From an uncultured Verrucomicrobia subdivision 3 bacterium (GTDB lineage: Bacteria > Verrucomicrobiota > Verrucomicrobiia > Limisphaerales > UBA11358), in NCBI GenBank assembly GCA_903872345.1, contig CAIQKM010000126.1, forward strand, positions 1-64,000: 64,000 nt of DNA, in the 5' to 3' direction. Position 1 is the first letter of the stretch. Every line of letters starts with the position of its first letter. The translations under genes were made by a program, and so were the position numbers. A model generated the notes under the pieces. The model worked only from the letters and a program-made list of their open reading frames with translations, was not told the DNA's origin and did no database searches. This document shows, in pieces, positions 60,108-64,000 of the stretch.

Positions 60108-60914
60108 ATGTTCAAACAAAAAAATTATGTCGCGCTGGGCGCGGTGTTCCTCGTGGCGGTGGTTCTGCTGAGCCTCCCCACGCGGGCTACCGCGCGCCTG
60201 AAGCTGGCCATCGGCAGCTGGTTTCTGCCGCTGTTCGGCCTGGCCAGCGCCGGTCAGCAGCTCCCCGCCGACCTCGCGGATAATCTCCTCCCGCGCCGCG
60301 AACTCCTCAAGGAAGTCAACGACCTCCGACGCGAAAATCAGCAGCTCAAGTCCCAGGCCGTCCAGACGGAAACCATCCGCCGCGAAAACGACCAGTTGCG
60401 CGCCCTGTTTTATTTGCAGCGGCAGTCTCCCTGGCACCTCAAGCTCGCCAACGTCATCATGCGCGATCCGGCCAACTGGTGGCGCACGGTCCGCATTGAC
60501 CGTGGCAGCATGCAGGGGCTCACCAACAATCTCCCCGTCCTTTCCGCCGATGGCTGTCTGATCGGCCGGATTTCCTCCGTGGGCCTGACCGATTCCCAGG
60601 TCGTGCTCATTGGTGATCATAGCTGTCGCGTCTCCGCTTTGGTCGAAAACGGCACCCGCGACATGGGCGTGATCACCGCCAGCGATCCGCTGGACACCTC
60701 GCTCGTGGAACTCGCCTACCTGGCCAGCAACGTCAATTTGAAGCCCAATCAGACCGTGGTGACCAGCGGTCTGGGCGGCATTTTCCCCCGGGGCATACCC
60801 ATCGGGCGCATTGCGGATTTTCGGCCGGTGGAGTACGGCCTCTATACCGAGGCGCGGATCAAACTGGACGCCAATCTGGGTTCCTTGGAACAGGTCTGGG
60901 TGCTGTTTCAGTGA
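60108..60914 (+). CDS. mreC: rod-shape protein MreC
   Basis: The 268-residue protein has an N-terminal membrane helix (YVALGAVFLVAVVLLSL), a coiled coil (EVNDLRRENQQLKSQAV…, about 65-100) and beta-rich C-terminal domains with the conserved DRGSMQGL and VVTSGLGGIFPRGIPIG blocks. It is periplasmic, and links MreB to PBP2. mreD follows one base after its stop. Confidence 0.94.
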   Translation: MFKQKNYVALGAVFLVAVVLLSLPTRATARLKLAIGSWFLPLFGLASAGQQLPADLADNLLPRRELLKEVNDLRRENQQLKSQAVQTETIRRENDQLRALFYLQRQSPWHLKLANVIMRDPANWWRTVRIDRGSMQGLTNNLPVLSADGCLIGRISSVGLTDSQVVLIGDHSCRVSALVENGTRDMGVITASDPLDTSLVELAYLASNVNLKPNQTVVTSGLGGIFPRGIPIGRIADFRPVEYGLYTEARIKLDANLGSLEQVWVLFQ

Positions 60915-60915
60915 T

Positions 60916-61467
60916 ATGAACATCTTTAAATCTATCCTGGTGCTGGCGTTTGCGTTTCTCGCCGTGTTCGGCGAGGCGACGCTCTCCGCCCCGCGCACCT
61001 GGCTGGGTGCGCAGATTGATTTGCTGCCGGCGCTGATGGTCTACGCCGCGCTGAATACCGGCCTGTCCACCGTGGCCACATTGGCGGTGTTTGGCGGGGT
61101 CTGGTTCGATACGCTTTCGGAGAATCCGCTGGGTATCAGCATTCTGCCGTTGTTTCTGGTCGGCTGGCTGATCCAGTTCCGCCGGGATTTGATTTTGCGC
61201 GACCTCACGTTCGCCCAGTTTGTGCTGGGCACCGCCGCGAGCGGCCTGGTGCCTTTGCTTGCCTTGCTGATGATGCTCAGCAGCGGCAAGGAACTGCTCT
61301 TGGGCTGGGGTTCCCTCTGGCAATGGCTCGTGATGACCGCCGCCGGCGGCGTGGCCACCCCGTTTATTTTCCGGGTGATTGACTGGTTCAATCGCCGGCT
61401 TGGCTATGCGGAACGCGTGGAATCGAGCTTCCGGCTCGACCGCGAAATCCGTCGCGGCCGACAATAA
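60916..61467 (+). CDS. mreD: rod-shape protein MreD
   Basis: The 183-residue protein is almost all membrane helices (ILVLAFAFLAVFGE, LLPALMVYAALNTGLSTVAT, FVLGTAASGLVPLLALLMML, WLVMTAAGGVATPFIFRVI). The size, position and the ISILPLFLVGWL segment fit MreD. The ATG at 60916 follows mreC by one base; the frame is open further upstream but only inside mreC. It is the inner-membrane partner of MreC. Confidence 0.88.
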   Translation: MNIFKSILVLAFAFLAVFGEATLSAPRTWLGAQIDLLPALMVYAALNTGLSTVATLAVFGGVWFDTLSENPLGISILPLFLVGWLIQFRRDLILRDLTFAQFVLGTAASGLVPLLALLMMLSSGKELLLGWGSLWQWLVMTAAGGVATPFIFRVIDWFNRRLGYAERVESSFRLDREIRRGRQ

Positions 61468-61479
61468 TTTCCCCCGATC

Positions 61480-63546
61480 ATGTTAGTCGTAGACGAACTG
61501 AAGAAGAATGACCCGCACCTCCGCCTTGTCGCGGTGATGGTGGCGGTGGGGGTGTGCATTCTGCTCGCCGGGCTCTGGTGGGTGCAGGTCGTCTCCGTGC
61601 ACGAATATCAGCAGCATCTGGAAACGCAGGCGTACCGCAGTATCCGCCTGCCCGCCGTGCGCGGCAAGATCGTGGACCGCGAGGGTCGGGTGCTGGCCGA
61701 GAACCGGCCGAGCTACAATCTCAGCCTGTTCCTCAACGACATGCGCGCGCCGTTTGATGCCGCCTATGGAAAGCTCCATAAGGCCGCGCTCATCGCGCAA
61801 AAGGACCGCATCGCCGCCGAGGAAAAACGGGTAGGACACTCCCTGCGCAAAGCCGAACTCAAAAACTTCCGCCTGACGACCGATTACCTCGACGCTTTGC
61901 GGCAACAGGCGAGGCTTGGCGTGGTGAATGATATCGTTACCCAAGTGAGCCGGAACATTGGCGTGCCCATCGTGCTTGATCCGAAGGATTTTAACACCCA
62001 CTACGCGCAGGAACGTGCGCTGCCGTATCCGATTCTGAGAAATCTCACCGCGTCGCAGATTGCGCGGTTCGCGGAAAACATGACCAACGGCTGCGGCGTG
62101 GAATTGGACATGCAGTCCGCCCGCAATTATCCGAACGGCACCGTGGCGGCGCACGTGCTGGGTTATTTGCAGCACGACGACAGTTCCGGCACCGGCGAAG
62201 AATCTTTTTACAATTACCGCCTGCCGGATTACAAGGGCCTCTCTGGAATCGAGGGTCAGTTCAACGATGATTTGCACGGCCGGGCCGGCGCGGAATCCGT
62301 GCTCGTGAACAATCTGGGCTATCGTCAATCTGCCAACGTCTGGAATAAATCCGAACCTGGCCATAACGTGGTGCTGACCGTGGACATGGATATCCAGAAG
62401 GCGGCCGAGGATTCGCTGCGCACGCATTGGGGCGCGGGGGTGCGGGGTTCCATTGTCGTGATGGATGTGCGCAATGGCGATATTCTGGCGATGGTTTCCT
62501 CGCCGTCGTACGATCCCAACCAGTTTGCCCAGGGCATCAATGCGGACAAATATCAGGCTTTCAAAGATTCGGGCGCGGAGAACAACCGGGCCACGCACGA
62601 AAATTATGCGCCGGGTTCCATTTTCAAAACGGTCGTGGCGCTGGCCGCGCTCGAAACCGGACTGGACCCCAATCGCACCTTTCGCGTGGACCCAAATCCG
62701 CGTGATACGGCCAAGGGTGGCATTTTCATCGGCCGCCGGCTGATCCGTGACACCGCGCCGCCCGGCGAATACAAGTTTCAACGTGCGTTCATTCATTCGA
62801 GCAATTCCTACTTCGTGACCAACGGCATTCGCGCCGGCGTGGAAAACATTGTCCGGATTGGTCAGGAATTTCATCTGGGCGAACGCACCGGACTGTTTGC
62901 CCGTCAGGAAACCGGCGGCTCGTTTCCGACGCTGGACCGCGTTCGCGCCAACGACTGGCATGATGGCGACACGGCCAACATGTGCATCGGCCAGGGTGAG
63001 ATTGCGGTGACGCCCGTGCAGATGGCCGTCATGATTGCGGCCATTGCCAATGGCGGAACGGTTTTATTTCCCCGGCTGGTGCAACGGATTGAGCCGGTGG
63101 ATGAGGATTCCACGGAACCGGCCAAGGATTTGCCTGCCGGGCTGGTGCGCGACCGCCTGACAGTTCACCCCCGCAGTTTGGAGCTCGTGCGCGAGGCCAT
63201 GCTGGCGGATGTGGAAAGCTCCGAGGGCACCGGCACCAAGGCGGCGGTTCCCGGCTTCCGGATCTGCGGCAAGACCGGCACGGCGCAGGTGCAGGATGGT
63301 GCCAATCATCTGACCGGCTACAATTTCTGGTTTGCCTCGTTTGCGCCGTATGAAAATCCGCGCTACTCCGTGGTGGTGATGGTGCAGTCGGCCGGCACCG
63401 GTTCCGGCGGTTCGGTATGCGCGCCCATTGCTCATGATATTTACGAGACCATCGTCCAAAAGTCGCAGTTGCATCTGCCGGCGGTGGTGGGCGAGGCCAT
63501 GTATGACGCCGGCCGGCCGGTGTCCGGCGGACGGGTGAGTCATTAA
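61480..63546 (+). CDS. mrdA: penicillin-binding protein 2, peptidoglycan transpeptidase
   Basis: The 688-residue protein has a short cytoplasmic N-terminus, a membrane helix (LVAVMVAVGVCILLAGLWWV) and the PBP2 dimerisation domain (RLPAVRGKIVDREGRVLAENRP). In the transpeptidase domain Ser380 is in GSIFK (SxxK), Ser440-Ser441-Asn442 is the SxN motif and Lys598-Thr-Gly is KTG. All catalytic residues are intact. It cross-links lateral wall peptidoglycan during elongation. It lies 12 bases after mreD and 2 bases before rodA. Confidence 0.96.
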   Translation: MLVVDELKKNDPHLRLVAVMVAVGVCILLAGLWWVQVVSVHEYQQHLETQAYRSIRLPAVRGKIVDREGRVLAENRPSYNLSLFLNDMRAPFDAAYGKLHKAALIAQKDRIAAEEKRVGHSLRKAELKNFRLTTDYLDALRQQARLGVVNDIVTQVSRNIGVPIVLDPKDFNTHYAQERALPYPILRNLTASQIARFAENMTNGCGVELDMQSARNYPNGTVAAHVLGYLQHDDSSGTGEESFYNYRLPDYKGLSGIEGQFNDDLHGRAGAESVLVNNLGYRQSANVWNKSEPGHNVVLTVDMDIQKAAEDSLRTHWGAGVRGSIVVMDVRNGDILAMVSSPSYDPNQFAQGINADKYQAFKDSGAENNRATHENYAPGSIFKTVVALAALETGLDPNRTFRVDPNPRDTAKGGIFIGRRLIRDTAPPGEYKFQRAFIHSSNSYFVTNGIRAGVENIVRIGQEFHLGERTGLFARQETGGSFPTLDRVRANDWHDGDTANMCIGQGEIAVTPVQMAVMIAAIANGGTVLFPRLVQRIEPVDEDSTEPAKDLPAGLVRDRLTVHPRSLELVREAMLADVESSEGTGTKAAVPGFRICGKTGTAQVQDGANHLTGYNFWFASFAPYENPRYSVVVMVQSAGTGSGGSVCAPIAHDIYETIVQKSQLHLPAVVGEAMYDAGRPVSGGRVSH

Positions 63547-63548
63547 CC

Positions 63549-64000
63549 ATGTACACCACGAACTACAACGTCCCGAAGGAATCATTCGACAAGCTGCAAG
63601 TTGCGGCTTTGATCGGATTGATGTTCATTGGGGCCGCGTTCGTGTACAGCGCCACGATGGCCAATGATTCCGCGGCCCTCCAGCCGTGGTATGACCAGGC
63701 CTGGGTGCGGCAGATCGTCTGGTATGTTTTGGGGCTGGGCATGGCCACGTTTGTCTGTGTGGTGGATTACCACACACTCTCGCGCTGGGCGGATGTCGCC
63801 TATTGGGTGATGATTCTTTTTCTCATCGCGGTGCTGATTCCCAAGATCGGCACCACACATGGCTGGGGCGCGCGACGCTGGATTGACTTCGGCGCCTTCC
63901 AGTTCCAGCCGAGCGAATTCGCCAAGCTGGCGTACATCGCGGCCGGCGCGAGTTTTCTCAGCCGGCCGGTGGAGGAGCTGAAGCAGCCGGCGATTTTTTG
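63549..64000 (+). CDS. rodA: RodA/FtsW-family glycosyltransferase, cut by window end
   Basis: About 150 residues are visible. They include membrane helices (VAALIGLMFIGAAFVYSA, VWYVLGLGMATFVCVV, AYWVMILFLIAVLIP) and the family hallmark GARRWIDFGAFQFQPSEFAKL with the conserved QPSE. It polymerises peptidoglycan strands with PBP2. The C-terminal helices lie beyond 64000. Confidence 0.95.
   Translation, partial: MYTTNYNVPKESFDKLQVAALIGLMFIGAAFVYSATMANDSAALQPWYDQAWVRQIVWYVLGLGMATFVCVVDYHTLSRWADVAYWVMILFLIAVLIPKIGTTHGWGARRWIDFGAFQFQPSEFAKLAYIAAGASFLSRPVEELKQPAIF

Overview
This 64 kb window is GC-rich chromosomal DNA, with lower-GC patches. It most likely comes from a member of the Verrucomicrobiota, of the Pedosphaera/Limisphaerales type. 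Three things suggest this. The pilus-like locus has the gene order of Akkermansia Amuc_1101-1100-1099-1098. There is a run of very large Calx-beta/delta-60 secreted proteins rich in Thr-Asn. The gaps hold abundant degenerate intergenic repeats. The taxonomic call is an inference from gene content, not from a marker phylogeny.

Layout. Positions 1-6.4 kb hold small envelope genes: a broken NHL-type propeller, a GspF-N-like/TPR membrane protein, a WxxGxW-type lipoprotein, an outer-membrane protein with a Rieske lipoprotein, and an operon of acylphosphatase, metallophosphoesterase and a GT9 heptosyltransferase-like enzyme. Positions 6.6-13.4 kb hold the pilus-like complex: a PilM-PilN-like fusion, an Amuc_1100-like protein, an Amuc_1099/PilP-like protein, and a secretin split into two ORFs, the second with its own signal peptide. 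A stand-alone 5'-3' exonuclease follows. Positions 14.4-41.3 kb are one strand of closely packed secreted giants: a propeller-like protein, two large repetitive proteins, a ~5,560-residue Calx-beta/delta-60 protein made of two ~7.9 kb copies of one domain series, and an S53 (sedolisin) protease. The protease ORF carries the second half of the P-domain whose first half ends the giant. The simplest reading is that a protease gene was inserted into the giant gene.

Positions 41.3-52.1 kb are housekeeping: coaE, an sdhCAB operon with a terminator and an upstream dyad, folC with an unknown membrane protein, then kdsB and pyrG. Between kdsB and pyrG sit a toxin-antitoxin pair, an orphan HicB and an unknown gene. 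Positions 52.2-53.1 kb are a three-copy ~280 bp tandem repeat. Positions 53.7-58.6 kb hold a pseudopilin-like protein, a five-bladed-propeller glycosidase-like protein, a second large membrane protein related to the one beside folC, and a 3-methyladenine glycosylase. A tRNA with CAT anticodon follows. The window ends in the cell-shape cluster mreB-mreC-mreD-mrdA-rodA, with rodA cut by the window edge.

The best leads are the split secretin with a second signal peptide, the S53 gene lodged in the giant's P-domain, and the ~8 kb internal duplication of the giant. The inverted-repeat elements, the tandem repeat and the sdh operator-like dyad are second-tier leads.
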